Below are positions 1-12,422 of a DNA stretch of 64,000 nucleotides, piece after piece; position 1 is the stretch's first letter; each line of letters starts with the position of its first letter. Made by a program: the position numbers and the translations under genes. Source of the stretch: Eleginops maclovinus (lineage: Eukaryota > Chordata > Actinopteri > Perciformes > Eleginopidae). Below the pieces are notes generated by a model. The model was not told where the DNA came from. It saw nothing but the letters and a program-made list of their open reading frames with translations, and did no database searches. The stretch is taken from positions 8,021,016-8,085,015 of the forward strand of contig NC_086368.1 in assembly GCF_036324505.1 (NCBI RefSeq). The letters are read 5' to 3'.

Positions 1-2143
<2,143 letters not shown>

Positions 2144-2628
2144 TAAGATGGCTGACAGGTGCAACTGTGTTACTAAAGCCCAAGACATTTCTATTAGCAT
2201 TAACCCGCTGCAGCATCTAAAACAATGCAAACATGAAAACACAAATGTGCAAAAACACATGCAAATTAAGAAAACATCTTCCCCAAACATCACAACACAT
2301 GTGTTGCATAAACAAAGCACTTTAAAATGTTAAATTCAGCAAGAAGCTCTTAAAACAACGGGAATGTGGACACTAAAAACTAATGCACACAACTGGGACC
2401 GAATCTCTGGTTAACGTTCACTGATCATTGGCCAACTGCCACTGTTGTTGGAAAGTTACGTAAACTATAAGGTTGGCTTATTTTAACAATGTGATCGGAT
2501 GATTCCTTCCGATATTATTGCAGATCTGCTGCAAGCTAGCTAGCTAACGTAGCTAACCTAGTCATTTTAATCAGAGAACTTTTAATATTGACGAGAACGT
2601 TCACTCTCAAAACCGTTCCGGTATGGTA

Positions 2629-3342
2629 CTGCACCTGGGGGGCGCTGGTGGGCCAGTGCAGAATGAATGTGGTCTTATGGAGCCCCACCCATAGATTCCT
2701 ACATTTCTTTGGATATAATTTTTTTTTAAATCACTGCTATAGTTTTTTAAACATGGAATGGATAATCCTCACAAACGACACATAGCTAGTATTTTATATT
2801 CGCTTGATTTTGACTAAAATTAGGTTTTTGTAAATCGGATGACGTCATGCGTGATAAATTGCTTTACGGCACCTTGTGTCTCTCCTTCCCTTTCCTTTCC
2901 CTCGCAGCAACAGCTGCATACGATCGCAGCTGATTTGGCTCCGTGGGACTGATTTGAACTCGGCTCTACATGTTTTGAAAAGGTGTGACATTATTTGATA
3001 CTCATAATTTACAAATCGTTGTTGATGTTCTGTGGACAGGTACCACAAAGCGTATTCTTCGGTCGTAACCAGTCGTGAGTTCTTCATTGACCAATCGGCT
3101 TTCATTAGCCAGATGCTAGCAGAACCTGGGTCGCAACTGCCCAACCTGTAAGAAAACAAAAGGCTATGACCCCCAGATTATTCCACTTTTGACGAAAAAT
3201 CCCTGTCGACCTCTCGGAAACCACAGTAGTATTTTGGATTTTGTAGACGATATGCTAGGAGAATGATGTAGCTAGCCGCCTAGCTCCATAGGGGTCCATG
3301 TATTCTGCACTCGCCCGCGATCGCCCCCTAGGTGAACTGCAG
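2629..3342. mobile_element. Unclassified terminal-inverted-repeat element nested in family B
   Basis: The left end (CTGCACCTGGGGGGCGC) and the inverted right end (CTGCAGTTCACCTAGGGGGC) share an imperfect terminal repeat of about 55 bp that runs through AGTGCAGAAT to TATGGAGC. A 104-codon minus-strand frame (2845-3159) lies inside, but I do not recognise it and it may be chance. No clear target-site duplication is visible, so the exact ends are approximate. Confidence 0.6.
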
Positions 3343-4689
3343 CCAAATTCGGCACAATGGGGGTGAATAGAGAGTGAAGGGGCTTTCCGTAGACGGGCTT
3401 TGTTTTAATATACTGAAAAGACACGTACAATTATGAAAACAGGGTTAATGTGCCAACAGGGACAGTTGGACAGCTTTATCATTTTTTATTTGCAGCATTT
3501 GTGTTTGCAGTTTCGTTTTTGTTCCTTCATTTGCATGTGTTTTAGCACTAAATGTGTTTTTACACAGGCATCGCTTTTTGAATTACATTGCACGTTTCTC
3601 CTAATGGAAATGTTCTGGGGCCTCATTTATAAAGCTTTGCGTAGGATTCACGTGGGAAGGTGGCGTACGTAGGACAAAGCAATAAATATTCATTTAGACT
3701 GACTGCCTGATGACAATCGTAGGAAATGCCGACAGAACAGCTAAACAAAAACATTTCACACCGAGTAAGATTTTAGTTCTTGTTGGGGAGGTGCAGACAA
3801 GTTCTTCATATTGTTTGGTGGACGCAGTTTGAAGAAAGAGTTGCACCATGTGGAGCACTCTGTGAACGCTGCTGCCTCAAAGTCAGATCGTCAACAAAAT
3901 AAATAAATGCAGTCCGAAAAAGTTAATGGCAATATACACACAGAGTGTTTTTTGCCACGGGCCGGGGACAGGGACGCACCCCCTTGATAAGAAGCTGTCA
4001 GAAATTATCGGGGAATCCCTACGGAGTCATGACTTGGAGGGAGAGGGGGGGGGTTACACCTGTGCGTCTGGCACTGTAACGTACTCTTCTTTCCTTTTTA
4101 GAAATGATATCAAACCAAGTACAATCTAGCTGGATTTGCACATGTACCAACAGTTGGGACTTTGTTTACAAAATAAATATCTGTTTATTTGGTGGTTTAT
4201 GTTCCGACTGTCGATCAGCTGTGCGCAGCATCTCCACTGCACCCTGTGCGTCTCACCCCCCAGCAGCAACTCTATCAACCAGTTAAAGGCAATAAACAAA
4301 GTTCTAAAATGCTTAACAATTTAAACACATTTCCAAACATAATAACTGTATATAGTACAACCATGCACTCGTAACCAAACGGGGTCAGTTTAAACGTAAT
4401 TCTGTCTTTCTGTTTACCGCATCATTTATCAGAATACATTTCATCACATGTAACATAACATATTCGAAGGGGGGTTCAATAACATATCCGTATTTATTTA
4501 TTTCTCAAAGTTATGATATTGTGTGCAGTAGCGGTGCGTGGCCAATTTTACAGAGGAGGCCAGAGAGATCGTAAGCTACTGAATGACGTCATACCCATGT
4601 CAACAATGTGACTAAAAGTAGCATAAATAAATCAGGACAAATGATTGCAGCTGCTGCTATTTATTGACACCATATCGCAACAAGCTTAA

Positions 4690-4714
4690 ACAAACACAAC
4701 ACAACACAACACAA
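4690..4714. repeat. Short (ACAAC)n microsatellite
   Basis: A short ACAAC-type tandem run inside the hAT element, in its non-coding part. Confidence 0.7.
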
Positions 4715-4870
4715 AACCTTACACCCATATTTGTAATGTCAATAATACACTGAACTGTAGCCTACAGGTGGCCTCACATTCTAAAAGTCTCTGACGGGTT
4801 CACACCGCTGTCCGCAGGATGCTAAAGTGAAAGCCTCGGCTGTCACACTGCGTAAAGAAATAAAGTAAGC

Positions 4871-5200
4871 TTACTCACTATTTGTAGAGAAATGCCATTC
4901 TCCTATCCTTAATGGTGGCGAAATGATCTGTGACCCGGTCATACAGATCCCCATGCTGGAGCGGTCAAACAAGAGGCATGGCCAGCAGAAAAGACAATTT
5001 AGCATTACACTCCCTGTTAGCCAGTCCGTTCTCGTATAGTTCCCTTCACAAAACGTCCGGGTATTTCCTTTAGCTCTTCCCTGAGTAAGGTCGAGATTCG
5101 GAGTGGACCTACCCTTCTGTTTTATTTTTAACTGAATTTCAAACGGTAGTTTAGTGAAATCGTTTCTCAGAAAAAACTCTGGGTCTCCGTCGCCATCCAT
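4871..5200 (-). pseudogene. hAT transposase N-terminal fragment (zinc-finger region)
   Basis: A 109-codon minus-strand frame inside the hAT element. It contains the block DWLTGSVMLNCLFCWPCLLF at about residues 58-77, preceded by RTFCEGNYTR. This resembles the TTF-type zinc-finger region at the N-terminus of many animal hAT and ZMYM-like transposases, where a W-L-x-G-S segment precedes Y/F-C-W-P-C-L-L-F. The zinc finger normally helps bind transposon DNA. The frame ends about 30 residues later, with no RNase-H-like catalytic core and no dimerisation domain, so it cannot be an active transposase. It may be the first exon of a formerly spliced gene. The assignment rests on the motif plus the hAT ends and duplication around it. 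Confidence 0.7.
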
Positions 5201-6599
5201 TCTTACTTTCTAACCTTCCTTCACGGTTAGCAACAGCATGGTTGTGTGTGGTTACGTACTTACGTATTAGTGTAGGAGGCACGTACAAGCTAGCCTCCTC
5301 ATTTTTTTAATTTTTACAGTTTGATTGACCTTGATGAGCGTTCGGTGACAAGCCGAGCTTCAATCTGATTGGCTAAAACCCTTAGTAGTAGTGGAGGCCA
5401 AGTTAAACGGGCCTCCTTAGATGGCAGTATTTCACCTATAGGGGCGCTGTTTTGCTCGCTCAAAGAAAAACATGACATCAGGGAATTAAACACGGCATAT
5501 TTGGAACCTAAAATGTGCGTCATGAATCCCAACTCATGGATATTTTTTTATCGAATATAAATGAGGAGGCCACGCCTCCCTTGGCCTCCGGGAGAAAACG
5601 CCACTGATTGTGTGCACTCAGGAGTCTCAAACAGGCGTTTGCCCATTTTTGCAATATCTGATACATTTAGATTTATGGTGTTATTTCAAGTTTCCCTCCA
5701 TTCTTCCTTCTGCCAACGGTCTCGTGCTTTCTCATCTCTCCCTTTTTTTGTGCGTACGCATGGGTCAGATTATGCGTGGTGGACGGCACATTTCCCGTCA
5801 AGTTGTTTTTTTTTATAAATCGCAAAGATTGCTTAGACATTTTCGTTTATAAACAAGGCCCCAGGGCGGTTGTAAAGCATTTGCACCTGTCAGCCACCAT
5901 ACAATCTCCCTGGAAAACCGGAAACATTCTAATTCATGTCAAAAATACATTTTTTAATTACGTATATCAACACACCTTTTACCAAGGCAGAACATTCTTG
6001 CCCTGACACTAAATGGATGGCTATCACTGTGTGTATCTATCCTTTTAAACATTTAACACCCCAATGAGTTTTATTCCATTGTAGCGCTTAGAGCTCTGAC
6101 TTAGAAAATGTAAGCGTATCCCTGGAAAATCCGCCTGGGTTCTGTGCCACAGTGTCCACAAAGCCAGCCCAGTCCTCAATGAAATTGGGGCTCTGGAGAG
6201 TATTGTTTACTGGCATGTTGAATAGACTTTGAGGATAAACTCCATAATATTTTTGGACCAAACCAATCGCAAGAGTATTCTGGTTTATTTCTGTTGTGAG
6301 TTTTTCAACTCCTTAATGGTGTATTGCACCCAAAACACATCCAGCGTTTTTGCAGCAACTTAAATGCACCAAGATTTTCCTCTTGTTTGGTAATAAGAAG
6401 TATTCAGCCTGCCATACTTTACCTCCATTGTATTGTTGATTTCAAGCATCCTTCATTCAGTAATAAGGTGTGATTAAAATTAACTTAACATAATTGCGTG
6501 TCCCTCTACATGCTTAGATTAAGTGGCAGTACTCAGTTCTGGGCAAAAACATCAAAGATGGAGGATTCTAATGAATTCCTCTTCAACCGTCACACATGA

Positions 6600-6665
6600 T
6601 GTACACAGCACCGCACACACAGTGAAATTAAGTCTCTGTATTTAACCCATCCTAGAATAAGGACT
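6600..6665 (-). repeat. SINE fragment
   Basis: The block around 6628-6655 (AAGTCTCTGTATTTAACCCA) matches, in the same orientation, the body of the fuller minus-strand SINE at 19243-19507 (GAGTCTCTGCATTTGACCCA). Only this short piece remains. Confidence 0.6.
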
Positions 6666-7935
6666 ATATTAAGAAACCAGATAAGTGGCCTAAATGAGTT
6701 AATCAAAATACATTTAAAATGTTATTACAGTAAATTACCGGTCTTAAATATACTAGCAGTGTTAGGCAAAATACCCATTAGAAATAGGGGATAACAATCC
6801 ATATGACAGCGTGTGTCTAATGCAGTTTGCCAAATGAAGTGAGTTAATGCAGACACCATTTGACTGTGAGGATTGTTCATACTCTCCGACTGCTCAATGC
6901 ATACCACCAAGCTTGGGGAGTAAGGTGTTACATGTAACAGGATTATGTAATCAGGATACAAAAAAAGATAAATGTATGCCCTTCACAAAAATCTGACACT
7001 GTTAGATTTCTGAAAAAAGGATTACTAGCAGGATTACAATGTTACTACAAAAACTAAAAGAGCATATTGTGTTTGTTGTAAAAGGAGCAGATGTAGCCTA
7101 CTGTTCTTCTGTAGGCTACACGTGTGAATCTATATGCCTGCTGCCTGAATTTGCTTTATGGTTTTCCCTTTCTTTGTTTATTTTTTCTTTTCTTTATTCA
7201 GTAAATGCACTTATATGTTCATAAAATAATGTAGGGTAGCTTAGCTGTATGTATAAAAAAAACCGGATCCTTTTCTTTTAGCTTTATTTCTACTTTTGTA
7301 GTTTGTAGTGTGTTCTCATGTGTTTCATTGTTGGTGTATATTGATAAAATGTTCAGCACAAAAACACATGTTTAATACAGTATATATATTTTAGTTTCTT
7401 CATTCTAAGATTACATTGTCTTACACATGTAAAAACAAATCGTATTTCTTTCCTCTTGTATTTATTTGCGCTGCATTTGAAATTGAGTTAGTCCAAAAGT
7501 AACGGAAATTAATAAGGTTAAATTACTTTTGATACTCAGATAAGTTTACTAATACGTTTTTTATTTTCCTACTGGTAACTGTAATTCTAATAAATAATAA
7601 ATCTTCATATTGGCATCACAAAGCTACATCAGCCAGTTCAAAGTATGCAAAGAGATTGGAATATTCCATTAACTCCCTTCCCCCGTTCATGTCTCAACAT
7701 CAGCCATGGCTATTACATCAGTCAGGACATTAACAGTAGGGTGAGGTGGGGAAGAAAATAGATTTCATATTTGACAGGTCTTATCTGCCCTTCACTAAAC
7801 ACATTTGCAGGTAGGGAAGGATATGGTAGATTAGTCAGTGCATCATGAGGAAGATGAGCGACAAGGGCAGGTGCCAATAACGTTATGCCAGATTGAAAAT
7901 TTAGAATTTCACCGCAAATGTAAGGTGGAGCCACA

Positions 7936-7986
7936 CCGGCCGCTTAGCTGACACCGCTGCCTCCAACAGCAGGGGCCCTGGGTTGG
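7936..7986 (+). repeat. tRNA-related SINE head, fragment
   Basis: The segment GGCCGCTTAGCTGACACCGC followed by GCAGGGGCCCTGGGTTGG looks like a decayed tRNA-derived SINE head, with an A-box-like and a B-box-like region. It is too short to assign to a family. Confidence 0.4.
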
Positions 7987-9072
7987 TAAATAAACTGCAT
8001 TTCATTTAAAAAGGAAGCATAAGCAGTGTAATGTGTCTATATGTGATCTGTGCAGAGTTTTTTAAGACATGCAATAATTTAATGCATTCATGGTATTACT
8101 TACACTTCATATGATTAAACAAACCTCTGGCACTTAGCTTTTTTAATCCTTGCCCAGAGGAGATGTATTATGAGGAATTAAGTAACACAGCTTTAGAGTT
8201 TATTTTCAAATTTATTTTTACTTTTTAAGCCATTTCATTTAGATTTTTTTCTCTCAATTTAGTCCTTGCACATCAGCAGCATTCAGTAGCAGTCCCATAT
8301 GTACACGAGCAGTTTTAAACTTTTCTCACAAAAGAACACCCGGCTGTTCCAGACAGACAGAAATGATACAGACTGCATGATAAAAATGAGCAAATAGGGA
8401 TGTAAATAAATAAATATTTCAAAAGTAATAACTGCTTTTTTCTTTCATACTGTGACAGGTTTTGCATGTACAGCAGTTACCTGGTTTTGCTACCTGCAGC
8501 TGTTAATACATCTACATTTGGGAGAGGAAAACAACAACAGAGACGCAAACTGACCATCTGCTCATTATTCCAAACTGCAATTCAATTTGCAGTTAGTACT
8601 TTATCTGATTGTCATTTTAAATGATGTGTTTTAATAATTTACTTTCTCTGATGTTTTTATTCTTATAGCAGTTGAAAAAAAAGCAATAACTTTTTCATCA
8701 CCCTGAAGACAAAATGAAAAAAAAAAGACAGTAGAGGGCTTTAAAGCTATTCTTCACTGAACATATTGGATTTTCTTTTTCTAACCAAACATACCACATG
8801 ATTCATATAATTATTATATTACTCCACAGGCTTCAATCATCCATGAATGATGTACTGAACATGGATAATGTACATCTGGGTAAATGCAGTTGTATTACAA
8901 TGTAAGGAGGATTTAACATGAATATATATTTTATACAAGAAGCCAATATTCAATAAATAAAAATCCATGCACCCATTAAAGTTTATTTATTAACAAACAT
9001 TATTCTCATTTTTGTATTCCATACCCTTCCTCAATAAGTCGGTTAGGTTAAGGAAAACAAACGTTTTGGTAC

Positions 9073-9323
9073 AAGAGGCTCTATATTGCTTTTTGGGCTT
9101 TTCTCTTTCCTGTAGTGTGTTGTTTAGGTCTGTGTCCCCCACCCCCCCCGCACTTCCATAACATAATGACATCACTATGTAACACTCTGTAACAATTCTA
9201 TTGGCAAGCGCTCCAAAAACATTGTACGTTAAAGGCTAAAGGGCGGGACATCTCTAAGCCGTTGACTGATCATACAAGAGTTGGCCAGCTAACCAATCAG
9301 AGCAGACCTGGCTCTGGTTTCAG
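9073..9323 (+). mobile_element. MITE family A, copy 1 (3' truncated)
   Basis: Starts AAGAGGCTCTATATTGCTTT and follows the family body through CTATTGGC and CCAATCAGAGCAG to CTCTGGTTTCAG, where it stops abruptly against the Tc1 remnant. The last ~130 bp and the right terminal repeat are missing. Confidence 0.85.
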
Positions 9324-9521
9324 TCCGATCCATGGAGGCCCCACCTCTCTACTTACAGGTTTTAAAGGATCTGCTGCAAACGTCTTGGTGCCAGACACCA
9401 CAGCACACCTTCAGAGGTCTAGTGGAGTCCATGCCTCGATGGGTCTGGGCTGTTTTGGCTGCAAAAGGGGGACCTACACAATGTTAGCCAAGTGGTCATA
9501 ATGTTATGGTTGATCGGTGTA
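9324..9521 (+). pseudogene. Tc1-type transposase C-terminus and 3' end
   Basis: In the frame beginning at 9332 the sequence reads SMEAPPLYLQVLKDLLQTSW, then CQTPQHTFRGLVESMPR, then AAKGGPTQC and a stop at 9485-9487. This is the C-terminal helix region of Tc1/mariner-type DDE transposases, where I(P)Q...L(V)ESMPRR...A..A.GG.T.Y is typical. The non-coding tail that follows (GTGGTCATAATGTTATGGTT then GATCGGTGTA) looks like the element's terminal repeat and ends at a TA. The catalytic DDE core is absent. The fragment directly abuts a truncated family A MITE, so a deletion probably joined them. Confidence 0.8.
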
Positions 9522-10812
9522 TTTATTATAATATGGTCATGAAATCTAATTTCACCCTGTGATTAAGAAAGTATTTTGATTGATTGATTAATATATGAAC
9601 AGATGTAAAGAAATGAAATAATGGTATAGAGCTGATATACATAGAGAGTATATGTAAATTATACATTATAAACAATATTGACTGAAATCATTTCAATACA
9701 CTGACTATTATTGACATTTTAATCACTAAGATATATTATAGTGTATTCATTATTTCTAAACAAAGATTACAAGTCATTTTTAAAACAGAATATTTGGCAC
9801 TGTGTTTTGCCTGATACTGTTGTACATTATTGAGCAAGCAACTCTTTATAGTGTGTTTTGTTAGGGCATTTAAGACACAATTCATAACTGTTGGGGATAT
9901 GTCACAACAAGAAAACAGATCAAGCACAGATCTTTAGCATAAGTCAGTTTTATCTGTCGCTACCACCACCAGCTAACTGCCTCTAAAGCCAGAGGATGTG
10001 TGAAGCATGTCGTCTATCTGAGCTCCCATGCTGAGAGCAGAAGAGACACTTGGCATCTTCCTCTTGAGCACTCCTGGACACAAACATTAGACGCTCAGTG
10101 GGGGTCGCATTACGTTGCTTTTGTAAATATCAATTCAACATGCAGATAACTATGGTGCGTTATCCACTTATGTAACATGTGTGCTTATATTGCGGTATTA
10201 TAAGGGATGAAATCATACCATAGTGTGTCTCCCCATCTGCATTATAATAATGCTTAATTTACAATACTAAAATATACATTTCTTCTTTTAAGAATTCATG
10301 AGCTGCAGTCTATTTTTATCAGTGAGAGGTAATGGCCATTACTACATTTGACAATAACAGCACTCAGACCAAAGTGCAGGCACATTAAAGAGGAGACATT
10401 AGACTTTACCGGAACACCTGATACTATTCCTGTCTGAAACATATCCTGGTTTACCTGTTAGACGATGTCTGGGGCTGTTAGTGTGTCATAACACCCAGAG
10501 CCATCCTGCTTCCTGGCATCTCATTACTGACACAAATCATCCAGAGATAATGCATTCCCATTTGCGATTGGCATGAAATTGTTGATAATGCTGTGGCTCT
10601 TATGTGATGTCTTAATTTGGAGTAGAACATAGACACAAACCAAAAGAGGCTCATATGCAGGGTTGGGAGGGTTTTAAACATGCATTCCATTACAATATCT
10701 AGCTAAAATATATAATCAGTAACCTAATGTGAGAATTAAAATATGGAAGTTATACTACCTGATATATTCCTTGAATTTTCAATAACCTCGATATCAAATG
10801 CAACGCAAATTA
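9522..10812. other. Non-coding, no feature seen
   Basis: AT-rich, no recognisable gene or repeat. It ends at the target-site duplication of the L1-type LINE. Confidence 0.5.
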
Positions 10813-10824
10813 ATACAAAGGAAA
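10813..10824. repeat. Left target-site duplication of the L1-type LINE
   Basis: ATACAAAGGAAA, repeated exactly at 15679-15690. Confidence 0.85.
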
Positions 10825-12421
10825 CCCTGTAACGGTGGAAGAATTAGAAAGAGCGACTTTGTCTATGCAGTCCAATAAATCCCCTGGCTTAGATGGGATA
10901 CCTTCAGAGTTGTATCTGTTGTTCTGAGAGAAATTAGGCCCTTTACTTCTGGACATGATCAAAGCGTCAATTGAGAAAGGCACTTTTTCAAGAGATGTCA
11001 ATACAGCCCTTATATCTTTGCTCCTAAAGAAAGACAAAAACCCCACAGACTGTGCTAGTTACAGACCCCTGAGTTTGTTAAATGTGGACCTCAAAATCTA
11101 CGCAAAGCTAATTGATAGGCTGGAGTGGTCCTTTTTGTGGTCTGTACTGGAAACTATGGGGTTTGGGAAAGGGTTTGTCCATATGATTCAGATTCTTGTA
11201 CTCTAACCCCACTGCACAAGTTCTAACTGGGCAGTTGTTTTCCGTTCCGCTCCCTGTCACTAGGTCATCACGACAGGGCTGCCCTTTGAGCCCTTCACTC
11301 TTTGCCCTTTCGCTCGAACCCCTGGCTCAAATGATACGACAGTCTTCCTCCATAAACCCCATTTCGATTCTTCATACGGAACATAAAGTAGCTCTTTTTG
11401 CAGACGATGTCTTAGTCCTTATGGAAAATCCTATTCAGTCAATACCAAATTTATTATCAATTTGTGAGGAGTTTGGCTCTCACTCTGGATTTAAGATCAA
11501 CTGTTCCAAATCTGCTCTTTTGCCTCTTAATGACTCAGCGAAAACACTACCTTTACCTGCTGATGTCCTTGTTATCCAGCACTTTCAATATCTTGGAATT
11601 AAGATTTTCCCTTCTTTGCATCGCATTACAACTCATAACTTTTTGGAAATGCGTAAAACCCTGAAGAATGATATGGATAGGTGGGCTATCCTACCTGCCT
11701 CTCTCCAGGCCCGGACCGCTATTGTTAAGATGAATATCTTACCTAGAATTCATTTTATTAGCTCAATGATTCCACTTGGCCCTCCCACAGATTATTGGAA
11801 GAAACTCCACTCTGACGTTTCCCAATTTATCTGGAACAAAAAACGTCCCAGACTGAAACTTTCCACCTTGCAGAGGAGTATAGGGGATGGTGGTTTAGCT
11901 GTACCTAATTTTAAGTATTACTTTTGGTCATTTGTGCTCCGCCCTATTGTTACGTGGTGTGATCCTGACACCCCAGTATCTTGGCGCAAGTTGGAAGAAA
12001 AAATAGTACGACCATGGAGTTTGGAAGATGTCTGGTTTTCTAATGTTTCGGACAAGCAAACCATGTTACGCTTTGGTCCCTTAGTTTCAAATGTGATTAG
12101 AACGTTGGTAGAAAAGGAATGTAAGATATCCTGTAAATGGCATACTCTTTCCCCTCTGTTTAACAACAAAGGGCTACTGATTGGAGGGAGACCTATCTCT
12201 TCATCACACTGGAGCAATAGTGGCATCCATTACCTTAAAGACTTATACAATGACACCGCCCTAGGTTCCTTCCAGGATATTAGAACTTCATTCAATCTTC
12301 CAGGTTCCTCTTTCTTTTTTTACTTACAGATCATATGGCATGCCTTGGCGGCAACCGTTACCCATTCATCCCCCTGAGCAGATTGATGTCAATGCAACAT
12401 AATACCAAGGGTATGATATAT
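10825..12421 (+). pseudogene. L1-type ORF2, reverse-transcriptase part
   Basis: The first block reads VEELERATLSMQSNKSPGLD near 10832-10890, then the segment SYRPLSLLNVDLKIYAKLID around 11060-11115, which is the start of the polymerase fingers. At LIDRLEWSFLW the sequence jumps straight to the region after catalytic motif A, so an internal deletion removed the first catalytic aspartate. From 11196 a 393-codon frame carries SRQGCPLSPSLFALSLEPLA, the catalytic box LFADDVLVL (near 11395) and SGFKINCSKS, followed by the L1 thumb and linker. A stop interrupts the frame near 10926, and a small deletion near 12335 shifts the frame before MPWRQPLPIHPPEQIDVN. The product once copied LINE RNA at nicked DNA in the nucleus. 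It is inactive now. Confidence 0.88.
12417..12421. repeat. Left target-site duplication of the nested L2-type LINE
   Basis: TATAT here is repeated at 14784-14788 after the TTA tail. Removing the insert and one copy puts the L1 reading back in frame (KGMIY then RLYMFIL), which supports the junction to the base. Confidence 0.7.
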
Positions 12422-12422
12422 C

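Larger units (their letters stand above)
4526..5606 (-). mobile_element. hAT-type DNA transposon, deleted copy
   Basis: The element starts CAGTAGCGGTGCGTGGCC and ends, read inverted, CAGTGGCGTTTTCTCCCGG. It is flanked on both sides by ATTGTGTG (4518-4525 and 5607-5614), a perfect 8-bp target-site duplication, which is the length hAT transposases make. At 1081 bp it is too short for a full transposase and keeps only the N-terminal part on the minus strand. It lies inside the element at 3615-5864, so it inserted later. Confidence 0.88.
3615..5864. mobile_element. TIR element starting CTGGGGCCTCATTTATAAA, nested in family B
   Basis: The left end reads CTGGGGCCTCATTTATAAA. The right end, read inverted, is CTGGGGCCTTGTTTATAAAC, giving a terminal repeat of about 20 bp. 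It interrupts the right arm of the family B MITE: the MITE sequence GGAAATGT stops at 3614 and resumes after 5864 with the end of the arm. Its own body is interrupted by the hAT element at 4526-5606, leaving about 1.2 kb. No transposase is recognised. A PIF/Harbinger relationship is possible but rests only on my impression of the termini. Confidence 0.6.
2144..5901. mobile_element. Fold-back MITE, family B copy 1, split by other elements
   Basis: The left end (GATGGCTGACAGGTGC near 2148) and the right end (GCACCTGTCAGCCACCATA near 5883) are inverted copies of each other. The inner arms also pair: the block around 2248-2270 (GCAAAAACACATGCAAAT) returns inverted at 3525-3545. Related copies at 55821-56145 and 59010-59454 are about 325 and 445 bp, so most of this copy is inserted material: an inverted-repeat element at 2629-3342 and a larger one at 3615-5864. 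No coding capacity is seen in the MITE itself. Its superfamily is unknown to me. Confidence 0.65.
5902..9072. other. Mostly unique AT-rich sequence
   Basis: Apart from the two SINE scraps listed separately (6600-6665 and 7936-7986), I see no gene, RNA or repeat family here. Confidence 0.5.

Noticed and set aside
2845..3159. 104-codon minus-strand frame in the 2629-3342 element
   Set aside because: No recognisable transposase motif. It lies in a short inverted-repeat element and could be chance, so it is not listed as a gene.
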